Of a DNA stretch of 64,000 bases, positions 45,806-57,900 are shown piece after piece (the first letter of the stretch is position 1; each line of letters starts with the position of its first letter). The position numbers and the translations under genes are program-made. This stretch comes from Hydractinia symbiolongicarpus. Taxonomy: Eukaryota > Cnidaria > Hydrozoa > Anthoathecata > Hydractiniidae. The DNA lies in assembly GCF_029227915.1 (NCBI RefSeq), contig NC_079881.1, positions 12,127,501 to 12,191,500 on the forward strand, written 5' to 3'. Below the pieces are notes generated by a model that saw only the letters and a list, made by a program, of their open reading frames with translations, was not told where the DNA came from and searched no databases.

Positions 45806-45847
45806 AAATATTGAAGAATATATCATGTGATATATTCTTCAATATTT
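45806..45847. repeat. 42-bp inverted repeat with 2-base centre
   Basis: AAATATTGAAGAATATATCA at 45806-45825 is the exact reverse complement of 45828-45847, separated only by TG. Confidence 0.85.
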
Positions 45848-46876
45848 TTTATCTTCTTTTTTACATAAAGTACGAAAAACTTTTCATATGTCAAATGTTG
45901 AGGTGTTATAGTCCTTAATATAGAAGTTTTAATCAATTCTTTCACCTTTTTTACCTATCACCTGCCATGTCCTCTCTATCCAGGGTATTGACGACATATT
46001 TTGCTTCAATCTGAAAGATGTAATGCTAATTGTAAACCAATAATATCTTTCAATCAAGCTACACTAGATGTGGCAACTTTTCATGCCTTGGCTTCTCGGT
46101 GTCATAATGAAAATTATTTGTTTTCCTCACCTCACTGTGGTGGGTTTAAAAATCCACTAGCCATTGTCAAACTACAAACCAGATTCTAATTAGTAAGAAT
46201 GTTAAAAGGACAAACTCAGCAATACAGAACTTTAACAATTATTAAGAACGGTCTCCACCATTTTTTTATATTTTATATGAATTGAAACAATCATTTCGTT
46301 TTAAGATAGTATCATTATTTTTTAAAATTGTTTACAGATTGTTTCATGAACCAAAAGTGTAGCGATTTAGAAACGATTATAATTTATTTTATTTTTTAAG
46401 CTCAAAATTGATAAAGTGGAAGCAAATAGAAAACGATTGGGAATTGATTTTGAAACAATTTTAAAAGGAATCTAGAAACAAAATTTGAGACTAATTACAG
46501 AGCGAATTCTAAAAAAATGGTTTTCCTAAAGCTATTAAAAACAAAAACTAATAAATTTATTACGTAAAATTATATTTAGACATTCCTTTCTCACTATAAC
46601 AGATATGATAAAAATTTACACAAGGTTACTTTATTTGAAAGGACTAACAAAGAGGAGTATTTATAGTTTCGATTTAAAGCAAAATTTTTGATCTCTACAA
46701 TCCAGTTTTTGAATGATCTACAACGATCCCTTCGCTTTCTCTGATCCTGTTTTCATGATTTTTAAACGATCCATGGCGATCTTTTTTTTCTTTGATCTTG
46801 TTTTGTTATTTTTTCGACAAAGAATGCAGATATTTACATAATTTAATAGTTCTTTATAAATCAGCGATATGTGATA
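45848..46876. other. Non-coding stretch, many TTGAAACAAT motifs
   Basis: From about 46280, GAAACAATT and its variants recur. Similar motifs in inverse order lie at 48360-48535, hinting at an older element enclosing the ones between. A plus-strand frame at 46001-46189 is unidentified. Confidence 0.3.
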
Positions 46877-46882
46877 TACATG

Positions 46883-47847
46883 CAGTCTTTTTCAGGAATA
46901 TTTGAGTAGGTGTGTGATGATTCGCATGTGTAAATCAAGTAACACGTGCGATGTAAAGCGCACGTGCAAAGAATGTTACGCATACGACACGGGCTCCGAG
47001 GTTATTTTTTGTTGCGCATTCATTTTGCGGTAGAAAAGTGGGGGACGTTATAAATCGTGAACCCCAAACACGATGATCAAGCGTCTACTGGTAAAGAGAC
47101 TCTCTCAATCTTAGCTTCCTTTTCTACATGTCCGAAATATTATGCATGACTATATTGTCATTTTTATATTTATTGTTCACTTTTCAGGTCATCACAAGCA
47201 AATAGGCAAAAATATGCTTTGTTTTCAAGTTAAAAAAAATCTTTATCCAAAAAATTTACACCGCACGTGGGTTTCGTTTTTACAGGAATAAAGAAAAAAT
47301 CCATTAAATTCGGACCTGAAGAAATTATCTACAATTACATCCATGATGAAATGTCTATTCCGCCTGTAAGTGCAGTTTTGCAGACTTGCTTCATCCATGT
47401 TCCGTCGGCGTTCACCTCCGCATTAGTTAAGAACCGCATGGCTGGATTTCTTGTGTAAGACCTGGTTACCAACGATGAAGGGGCCAGGCAAAAGAGATTT
47501 ATGTCTACGTAGTTCTTTTAACTAAGTCAGGAGTCGGTGAATTAGCTAGGATGGTCAGGTTGGCTATGAATAGGCTTGCTCGTGGATTAAAAGGACCAGG
47601 ACTATTCAATAATTTCTGAGATCTAAAAGTGTCCGAACATGACAGAAATCTATCAGACGTTTAGTCTGACGAGTGTCCAAAAATTCTTTCAAGGGCTGCC
47701 ATCGCACACTACAAAATGGATTTTAAAGGTTGATTTTGAAAACTCAATATTTATTTTTCAGGCGTGCGATTAATCACACGCCTGAAAGGATTTAGGTGTG
47801 TGCCAAGGCGTGCGCGTGCGATCGCACGCCTCTCCTGAAAAAGACTG
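46883..47847. mobile_element. 965-bp inverted-repeat element with imperfect 6-bp flanking repeat
   Basis: CAGTCTTTTTCAGGA at 46883 is mirrored exactly at 47833-47847. The flanks are TACATG (46877-46882) and TACGTG (47848-47853). The interior is CpG-rich next to both ends (CACGTGCG and GCGTGCGATCGCACGCC palindromes). A 63-codon frame at 47267-47458 is unidentified. Positions about 47035-47125 share about 90 bp with the right half of the TA element (32735-32825, inverted). Confidence 0.7.
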
Positions 47848-47923
47848 TACGTGTGTTATATTAGAAGCTATTTGGAAAAGATTTGAACTGAAACGAGTTT
47901 AACTAAGTGTTTAAATAAATTAA

Positions 47924-48350
47924 AGGGATCTTGAGGTATAAAATGGGCTTATATTATAGAGCTTAAAAAGTTGGTTAACAAGTCTTTTTAAATTTTTTAA
48001 AACGCTCTTCTCGTCCTCAAGATATTCACATAAAGAATTTCAGATTTAATTATGCTGCATAGATTATAAAATTTTGATATTTTCTGTCATCAAAAGTTTT
48101 AGACTTGTTAAGGGATATTCATTCAAACTTTATCAATGCATAGATATTATAAAGTTGAATTGATTAACCAATTGGGTTAACCAATTTTTGCTGAAATAAC
48201 TCTCGTTTGCTCGTCCCAGTCCCTAAAATTCCTTAAATGTGAATATCCTAAGAACAAAAAAAGCTTTTTACAAAATTTAAAAAAAACTTGTTAACCAAAT
48301 TTTGAGATCTAAAATATAAGCCCAACATCATTTTATACTTCGGGTTCCCT
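47924..48350. mobile_element. 427-bp TTAA-flanked MITE with long imperfect inverted repeats
   Basis: The ends AGGGATC.. and ..GGTTCCCT are flanked by TTAA (47920-47923, 48351-48354). Inverted similarity extends about 130 bp inward (GTATAAAATG, GGGCTTATATT, GGTTAACAAGT, ATATTCACAT). TTAA targets are used by piggyBac and Kolobok transposases. No ORF inside. Confidence 0.7.
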
Positions 48351-48354
48351 TTAA

Positions 48355-48921
48355 TTTTTTTTTCTGAAACAATTGGGAAACGGTTATGAAACAATTTTCA
48401 ATTCAACGAAACAATACGAAACTGTTTAGAAACAAATGATGTTTTTAAAATTTCTTTTAAAATCTTTAGAGATTGTTTCAAATGAAATATACGAATTGAA
48501 ATGATTATTTTTAAAAAGATTGTGGAGTCAAGTCCTAAGTATGATACATTTGTTCCAAGAAAAAAGCAAATTACAAATGCATTTGCAAGTTGTCAATTGC
48601 ATAATAATTAAAAAGATCAATATCTAAAAGCATTTAGAAGTAAAATTACAGGAGTAACCATGGGTAAATAATTTCAAAACAATATTTCTAATTAAATTTT
48701 GTTTTAGACAATAGTGTAATAAATGTTTTTGCTTATAGCTCTTCCATATTGCAATAATGTTGATCCTCATTGCCTATGCAGCCTCAATATCTTTTCGGAT
48801 AGGAAAAAAAACATTAGTTTTGCACTGCAATATATGTGTATATTTTTATATTCCATTAGGGCTATATATGAAAATGTTTGTATGTAGCAAGTTTTAAGTT
48901 TCTATGCTGTTTACTTAAAAT
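48355..48921. other. Upstream flank of HID1
   Basis: Probably contains the HID1 promoter and 5' UTR. No motif assigned with confidence. Confidence 0.35.
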
Positions 48922-51900
48922 ATGGGTGCTGCCGATAGCAAGTTGAATTTCAGACAGGCTGTTGTGCAGTTGACAAGCAAGAAAACGGTAGGAATTTTCT
49001 GTATGTAATTTTTTATGTTATGTGTTTTACCGATAAGTTAAGAAGTGGTTTAATTCTCAGAGTAAATTTTGTGAGTGGTTGTTATTTGTGAATAAAAACA
49101 TTGCATGTTCACATTTTTATTTTATTCTTTCCAATTTGAATCAGTAAAATGTAATTGTCCTCATTAAACCCTTTAGATGATTTTCTTTAAATCCTAATTT
49201 AAGGTGTGAAATTGTTATTCTCTTGTTTCAGCCTGTGGAAGTTAATGATGAAGCATTCTGGGAACAATTCTGGATGGATTCTATAACAAATGTGAATGAC
49301 ATATTTGCACTAATTCCTGCTGCAGAAATAAGAACATTGCGTGAAGAATGTCCATCCAATCTTGCTACATTATGCTATAAGGTATCAAACACTACTGCAT
49401 TTTTTCTTTTACTCTGTTATATATTTTTAATGTCAAACAGTATTTCAAAATAAGTTGTATGTATATGTATATGTATGTGTATTTCTTCAGTTAGTTACAC
49501 TAACTATTAAAAAAAAAACTAATACAATGTTAAAAACATTTTCAAATACATGCATCTTTACCAACAAATATAGGACTGACAATATATGCTCGTGTTACCT
49601 AACAATGCTTTAAACTCATTCAAATAATAGGACACATTTTTTATGGAAACAGACACGTGGTTCCATGCCTGTGCCACTCTGACATGGAAAGAATTTAGAC
49701 CATAATTGTTGCGGACCCTAGGGATTGTAACACTGACTCCTCTTCTGAGCTTATAAGGATGGGATACTTTATCAAAATTAGACCACATTAAGCAGAGGTT
49801 TTTCTGGTGAGTGAGTCCTGATTTAATGGAGTCAAATAGTCAGAGTTTTTAAGAGAGAATTCAATGTATCTCACTGATAAAGCCCAACGGTGAATACTTG
49901 TAAGGAGTTGATGAGAGTTTTTATTACAAAACATGCACACAAGAGGGCAATAGTTAAATAGTGACAGAATATATGCATTAAATAAACGATTGACTTGCAG
50001 CGGATTAAGAAAATTATGTATACGTGCAAAAGCTTTCGTTTTTTGCGAAACTTTTTCGCACACTTCTAAAAAGTTTGACGCTATCAGAATTCAAAATATC
50101 AACCATTCCTACAGAAAGAGATATACTTTCAGGTTAGTGTTGTGATTGTTGATTGATGATTGTTTAAAATTTGTTAGGATTTGCAACCATTCCATGCTGA
50201 CCAAACCATTCAATAATACTCTTTACATCAAGATTTAGCTTTCTAAATACATTACCTATAGTTATGTAACAAACATATAGGGTGTTGTCATTTGCAAAAT
50301 TACAAAGTGAAGAGTGAGAAACAATAAAACATATGTCGTTGATGAAAATATGAAACAAAATAGGGCCTAGTAAAGAACCTTGAGGAACTCCTGAAGGAAC
50401 TTTAAGCTAATCACTAAAAAGACTCCCCGTTTTCAGTCTTTGTTTCCTATTTTGTAAATAAGAAAAGAGAAATCTAACACTATCTACGCCTAGACCATAC
50501 GCTTCAAGTTTGGCAATCAGTAGGTCATGAGAAAGACAATCAAAAGCTTTTGAGAGGTCCATAAGAACACCACCAACCTTACCAGAGCTGTCCAAGCAAC
50601 TTTCCCAACTTCATAACATATTGAGCAAAGCATATTGAGTACTGTGTCCATTTCTAAATCCATAGAGGAATTTAGAAAGCCGAGGTTCCATAAATTTAAT
50701 GCCTCGTTGAAGCAGTTTGTTAACACATAAACATAATCATTACAGGTAGTTTTAAAATTTTAATTGGAAGTGGACCACTCACTTTTTCATCACTCAAGTT
50801 TCAAAATCTCTTTGCGCACTACAGTGCGTCTAAAGTAAACTGAGAAAACCCGAATTTATTATCACCCAGAGCACATTTTTCTTATACTGGGATGAGAAGA
50901 GAAACTTTCTAGGATATTCAGTAATGTGGTGCTATTTGTGGACTTTGATTTTGGCACTGAAGGAATATTAAGACTGTGAGTAATGATGTTAAAATATTCA
51001 TTAAATATATTAGAGATGGTCACTTCATCTTCGACAATTTCACTATCTTCAAGCAACTGCAGCCTTTCCAGCAATAGCTGATTTATCTGAGAAAAAAGGC
51101 TTACATGCCTTCCCTATACTGCACAACAGAAAGTACAGTCAATTCATTATAACAAGTAAACTAAAAAAACAATGTTATTAAAATTACAGAGTTCCAATTA
51201 GAAATATATAGTCAGTTGGCAAAAATTTGCTAGATTGTAGAAAAGAAAGCCCATTTGCAGCATTATATTGTTATTTTTAAATTTTGATTTACGTAGACAA
51301 ATATTATTATTAAGCTCAATGTAAGTTCGAAGGGGTATGACACATATAACAAAAGTTACATTTCAGATCAGATTAAGAAACACTTTTATTCTATGTTTTA
51401 GTGTGTGGAAAAGTTGGTGAATGCAGCTTCAACAGGATGCTCTGGGCAGTCTGAACATTTAGCAGGTATGTATGTGTTCAATTTGTCGAATTAACTTCCT
51501 TAAGTGTTAATAATGAGTACAGCTGTAATAACGATAAAACTTTATGAAATTCTGTAATGATAAGTTAACTCACAAAAAATTGCATCATGGTTTGGCCAAA
51601 CTTAACCATTTTATATTTTAGGCAAATTAGGATTCTAAAACTGCTTGCTTTTTGAACTAAAAACTACGAATTGTACTATATGTAGGGAAAACAGGAAGGG
51701 TATTTGGCTGTAATCAATAGCTAGTTACTTATATTGTACAGCCACATACAGATTTACCATATTGTTATATAGATACTTAAACTGCACAAGGTTGTGTGTG
51801 TATTTGTGCTAACTAAAAGGTTCAGAAATTATTTTGATTTTACCAAATAAAATATTGTAATCAATTCTGATTTTTTTAATCAACTAACCTTCATTACTAT

Positions 51901-54900
51901 GAAAGCTTGTCATTTTGTATTTCTTTTTTATGTTACGTTATTTATTTAATTTTTTTTTAGTGTTAAACTGCTGCAGATTATTAACCCGTGTCATGCCGTA
52001 TATTTTTGAAGATCCAGATTGGCGTGGGTTTTTTTGGTCAACAGTTCCAGGCCAGGTAAATCCAAAATAGACCATATTTTTTGATAATGACAATGACGTT
52101 AGTTTGAAAATGTCCTTGCAATTATATAAAAAAGAATGACATTTTAAGTATTTTCATGACTGATGGTAAAAAATCACGTGGTAACCATGTAATATTTTGC
52201 ATTTGTTTTTTTTATTGCAGGGTGAGGCTGAAAGGAGCACAGAGGTATCAATAATTTTAGTTAGAGTTGTCCAAAACAACCCTTTATGAAAATTCAGGCA
52301 TGTGTCTGCATATTTTTTCTTATACTTTTAGAGTCAAGAAGAAACTGCCACACCATTGGCACAATCTTTAGTTGCTGCAGTTTGTGTAAGTGTCATGTGA
52401 GTTGTCAGATGAGAGTACAGTGGAAAATTAAGGGTCTTTTTGTTGCATTTGAAAAAGCCTGAAGATTTATTATGAAGAGTTTTTAAATACTACTCTTAAA
52501 ATTGTCATACAATCTGTTTTGATTTGACAATCAGCTGTTGAAAGCCTATAGCAAAATTTTATGTTTAATACAAACTTTTTGTTGTTGGCAATATGCTGGA
52601 AGGAATCTTGACTAGTTTTGATGCTGAAATTCTGAAAGCAGTGACTACTGCATATTTAACATTGTTTATTTGGTTTTTGACATCCTATTGCCTGTGGAGT
52701 ATTGGCCAGATGATGCTATTGATCAAATTTTAATAAATTATCAAATCTTAAGGGTTTCCATTATTTGTTATAACGTTAAGGGTGACAAAACCTTATGGCA
52801 AAGAAAACAATGCATCAAGTAAAAATTGAATCCACCTTCTCATTAATGTATACCAAACATTTTTATTGTGCAATATCATGTGTGTTTGTTTTTAGGACCT
52901 TTTATTTTGTCCTGATTTTACTGTTTTTGCGAAACGATCTGGTCCAGTGAGTATATTTCTATATTTAGAAGTACTGTCATAATGTATTTTTGAACAGAAA
53001 CCATTGTCTATCTAAGTGACAGAAAAAGTATTTTTAAGAAATTTTTCTTTTTTTATCCCTATTCTTGATGGCTATTTGGAGACTTTAAAATACTGTAAGG
53101 TCAGAGGTAATTCAGCTCTTATGTAATTTTATTGGTAAAACTTACCACAAGTATTTTGACCCTTGAGTAACAAACTATGAAAAAAAATCAACTTTTTTGT
53201 CAATGACATTATTGATTTTAAAGTTCTTACAATATTTATATAATTGCTTGAAATTTAGTCACAGTAATATGAAAAATGGCATAAAAAATGGCTAAAAAAA
53301 AGTTTGGTAACAAAATTTAAAGGTGTAATTGTGAACACAAGCTGAATAAGCCCTTTTAATGAATAGGCTTTATACATGACAAAAGCAAGTTAATAGCAGT
53401 GCTGAAATTGAAGGACGTTTTAATAGTGTTGCTTTGTTATTTGAAAATACTTTCCAATGTTTTAGGATAATCCAGAGGACCTTGCTAATATTGATAGCTG
53501 TGCATATATTTGGTACGTTTATAATGTTAACAAATCTGTTTAACAATTCAGTTAACAAGCCTGCATTGTATTAAGGTCAATAAAAAAATTATTATGTAAG
53601 ATTGAATTAGGCAGATTAAACTATTACTAAGGTACTTCTGTCATTTTGTTTAAACGTTAGCAACTTTAAGTCTCCCTCTTATGGAGCTAATCTGTCGCAA
53701 GCTGGTTTTTTTTTCATTTAAACCTTCATATTGAACTGGTGTATATTGCTTTTGTTTACAACAACTTCATATGTCTGTGACTAAAAGAGTCCAAGATGTA
53801 TGCTTAACTTTTTTATTTTTCAATAGGGAAGCTGGAGTTGGTTTTGCGTCATCTCCCCCACACGTAGCTGCACACGACCTAAACAGGGCAGAATTGTTGA
53901 AATTACTTTTGACATGTTTTTCAGAAGCTATGTATCTTCCGCCTGCAGGTAAAAACTTTCTTATGGGTCAACAATTATTTCATTTCTTTTCTGTTACATG
54001 TGTCTTATTGTTTTTTGTTTTTTTTTTGCATTATGCATTGTATGCATCAACTTTGTCATTTCCAAAATATTTGTTATTACCATGTTTTTATGTCGACTAA
54101 GTAAGACAACCAGAAAGTTAAAAAAAATTAACAAAACTATTGTTTTTGTAGTTTAATAGAATGCTATTTGTTTACATTAAAAACTTTTAATTTTTTTTAT
54201 TTCAGAAGCACCTAATACACCAAATAAATGGCTGCAGTACTTCGCTTCATCTGAAAACAGGTAGAAGACCATGACATTTTACCGCTGTAATAATCTTGCT
54301 TTAAAAGAACTTTCTAAATATTCAGTGTTTTTAATTCTAAAAGAGAACTATTATTTTTGTTCTTTTACAACAAATTGTTTTCTGTGAATTAAAACAGTTA
54401 TTTTCTTGTTTTCATTTAAAGAAGGAGGTTTTCTTTGCATATTTCTATTTTAGGCATGCCTTGCCACTATTTACATCCTTACTGAATGTTGTATGCTCTT
54501 ATGATCCCGTTGGATATGGAATACCGTAAGTTTAATTCCTGAACTTGCTAATCAAACCATATTGGACTTACATATAATTTCCTCAAAAATTGTTGTAAAT
54601 TGAATGTATGTTAAATCTGCTCTATGTACATTTGTTGACCAGAATGAGTAGAGTAAATACTGTTGCTGCATTTAGGTATAACCATGTCATGTTTAACGAT
54701 ACACGTGAACCTTTAATCGAAGTGGCGCTTCAGTTGTTGATCGTTGTCCTGGACTATGATATGGAACAACAACAAATTTTAGAAAATATAAACAACCCAG
54801 ACCAGTCTTTCGAGGTATTCAAAGTGTGACTATTGTATTTATAATGCTTTTAACCAAATTTTTTGACCCTGTCTAAAAACAAACTGTTCTGTTAAATTTT

Positions 54901-57900
54901 AATAGGGTACTGGCCCAGAAAATTTGTTTTGTAATTACTTGACAAGAATACACAGAGAAGAGGTAAAAGTCATATTGTGTTTCTCTTGCCATTTCTTTTT
55001 CGCAGTCATCAAAACAAATCAATAAAAAATATTAAATAAAAAAAACAGCGTCAGTATAGCATGGTTAAAAGATTTTTGCATTTTCAATTTTGAGTTTGGG
55101 CAAGCACAAGTTTGGTGAGAAAGGTGAGAAATTTTGATTAATTTTTCAGGATTTTCATTTCATCCTTCGTGGCATTACACAACTGTTGCAGAATCCTTTA
55201 ATTCAGGTACCCAATTTTAAAATAGGCACCCAATGTAGTTTAATACAGGTACCCAATGTAGTTTAATACAGGTACCCAATGTAGTTTAATACAGGTACCC
55301 AATGTAGTTTAATACAGGTACCCAATGTAGTTTAATACAGGTACCCAATGTAGTTTAATACAGGTACCCAGTGTAGTTTAATACAGGTACCCAATGTAGT
55401 TTAATACAGGTACCCAATGTAGTTTAATACAGGTACCCAATGTAGTTTAATACAGGTACCCAGTGTAGTTTAATACAGGTACCCAATGTAGTTTAATACA
55501 GGTACCCAGTGTAGTTTAATACAGGTACCCAATGTAGTTTGATACAGGTACCCAATGTAGTTTAATACAGGTACCCGATGTAGTTAATACAGGTACCCTA
55601 TGTAGTTTAATACAGGTACCCAATGTAGTTTAATACAGGTACCCAATGTAGTTTAATACAGGTACCCAGTGTAGTTTAATACAGGTACTCAGTGTAGTTT
55701 AATACAGGTACCCAATGTAGTTTAATACAGGTACCCAATGTAGTTTGGTGAAAATCCAGATCCAATTTATATAGGTGAAATCCCCCTTTTATATAAATTT
55801 GTTGCTATGTGTGATTTATTGCAGACCTACTTACCAAATTCATGCAAAAAAATTGGATTCCATCAAGAATTACTGGTATTGTTTTGGAAGTTGTGCGATT
55901 TAAATAAGGTCAGCGTTTTAATTTTTTTTAAGTTACTATTTTGTTTTTTTAGTCCTAAAAGCAGAAGCCTTTTCTGCTCAATATTGCTACAGACTTGACT
56001 AACTAATACTAGTACTATATTAGTGGCTAATATAGTACTGATTTTCCAATTGATTTTTTATCCATAATCCATAATTTGGCCGAAAAGTAAAATTACTCTG
56101 CTTCCAGTCTGTCGGAAAGTTTTTGTTTACAATATTGTAAGTGTGAAAAAATTGATACAATGGTCAACTCTTAGTCACTTCACTTGTCAATATATATTTG
56201 GTTCAATATGAGAAATCATCTAGAGCAAATGAATTGTGTATAAGACAGATTTCTGATATGCAGGTGTTTGTATTTTAGAAATTCTTGTTCTATGTGTTGA
56301 AAAGTAGCGATGTCTTAAACGTGCTAGTGCCGATACTCTACCACCTGAACGACTCAAGAGGAGACCCTTGTATGTATTCATTTATTTTAACTAAATATGT
56401 CTGAGTAAGTATGCTAGGTATACCGTAATAACATTTGAAATTTACACAACATCATCTTTTTCTTAAAATTTTGTAGCTTGTCACATTGTTTTCCCCTAGC
56501 TCGTATTGGTTTGATGCATATTGGTGTCTTCATTCTTCTTCTGTTAAGCGGCGAAAGAAATTTTGGTAAAGAAAATATTTTTACCAGCTCGATAAGAGTT
56601 GTTAACTTTTGCTATGCATTTTTTTATTTGGATTCCTCAGCTTAAACCTGAATATACCGATCTTGAATTACTTGCAAGCAGTTTTTCTACATACTAAACC
56701 TTTTGTAAATCATTTACATTTCTTTTATTTTCAGGTGTTCGACTGAACAAACCATATTCTGTACGCATACCGATGGACATACCCGTTTTTAACGGAACAC
56801 ATTCTGACCTGCTTATTATAGTAAGTACTGACACACAGCTTAATGTTTTTCTCCATTTTTATCAGCCAGAGTTACCTTCATAAAAGACAAATCAATGTCA
56901 ACAAGGAAATAAAATCTAAATTTGTTGGTGCTTTAGGTTTTCCACAAAATAATAACAACGGGTCACCAAAGACTACACCCCTTATTTGACTGTTTACTGA
57001 CCATCATTGTGAACGGTGAGTTGCAACTTATGGTTAGCTTACAAACATAACACATGTTTTTGCATAAGAGCTAAGAAACAGCATAAAAGGGATATATACC
57101 TTAGATTCATATAAACAACTCTATTTTCCGCCTTCTATTGTCTGCGTTAGTTGTTAAGGGCAAAAATTTTGACTTCAGCCTCATAGTTAGAAATTGATCT
57201 ACTAAACAGTTCATTCTTTTAAAGAACTGTTTTATTGATTGCTTGGTAGATTATCCTGGTTGCGTAATTTTCCCATTTTCAGCCCTGCAAGTTGCTTAGG
57301 AACTGCTCATGTTTGACCCAATTCTCGACCTCAGCCCTTAGCATGTACTGTGATTGTGACAAATTTACTACTTTCAGTGTCGCCATATTTGAAATCACTG
57401 TCCATGGTGGCAGCAAACAAACTTCTTCATCTGCTGGAGGTAAATTTTTGTTTGTTTAGGCAAACTCATTTTCGAACATTCTGAACATTCTTCTTTTTTT
57501 TTTGGTCTGCATTTTTTGAATTGTTTTTTGTTTGTGTTTATAACTAATTAAAGCCTGTTTTAAATGCGCGATTATTAATACAGACTTCCTGATTTTCTGT
57601 AGGCTTTCTCAACACCATGGTTTTTGTTCGCAAACTCCACGAATCATCATTTAGTGTTTTTCCTGTTGGAAACTTTCAACAACATCATACAGTATCAGTT
57701 CGATGGTTTGTTTGTTTTAGCATTTAAAACTGCAAAATGTTTTTGTTGTGTATGTATGCGTGTTAATGTCTAAATCCTGTTTTTGTGGCAACGACAGATT
57801 AGGCTACAGTTTAATTACGTTAGTGATTTAAGCGACAATATCTCCAAAATTCTTTCTTATTCACCAGGGAACGCGCATTTAGTTTATGCCATCATTCGTA

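Noticed and set aside
55249-55750. CRISPR-like regular repeats
   Set aside because: The units are directly adjacent with no spacers, and the setting is an animal intron.
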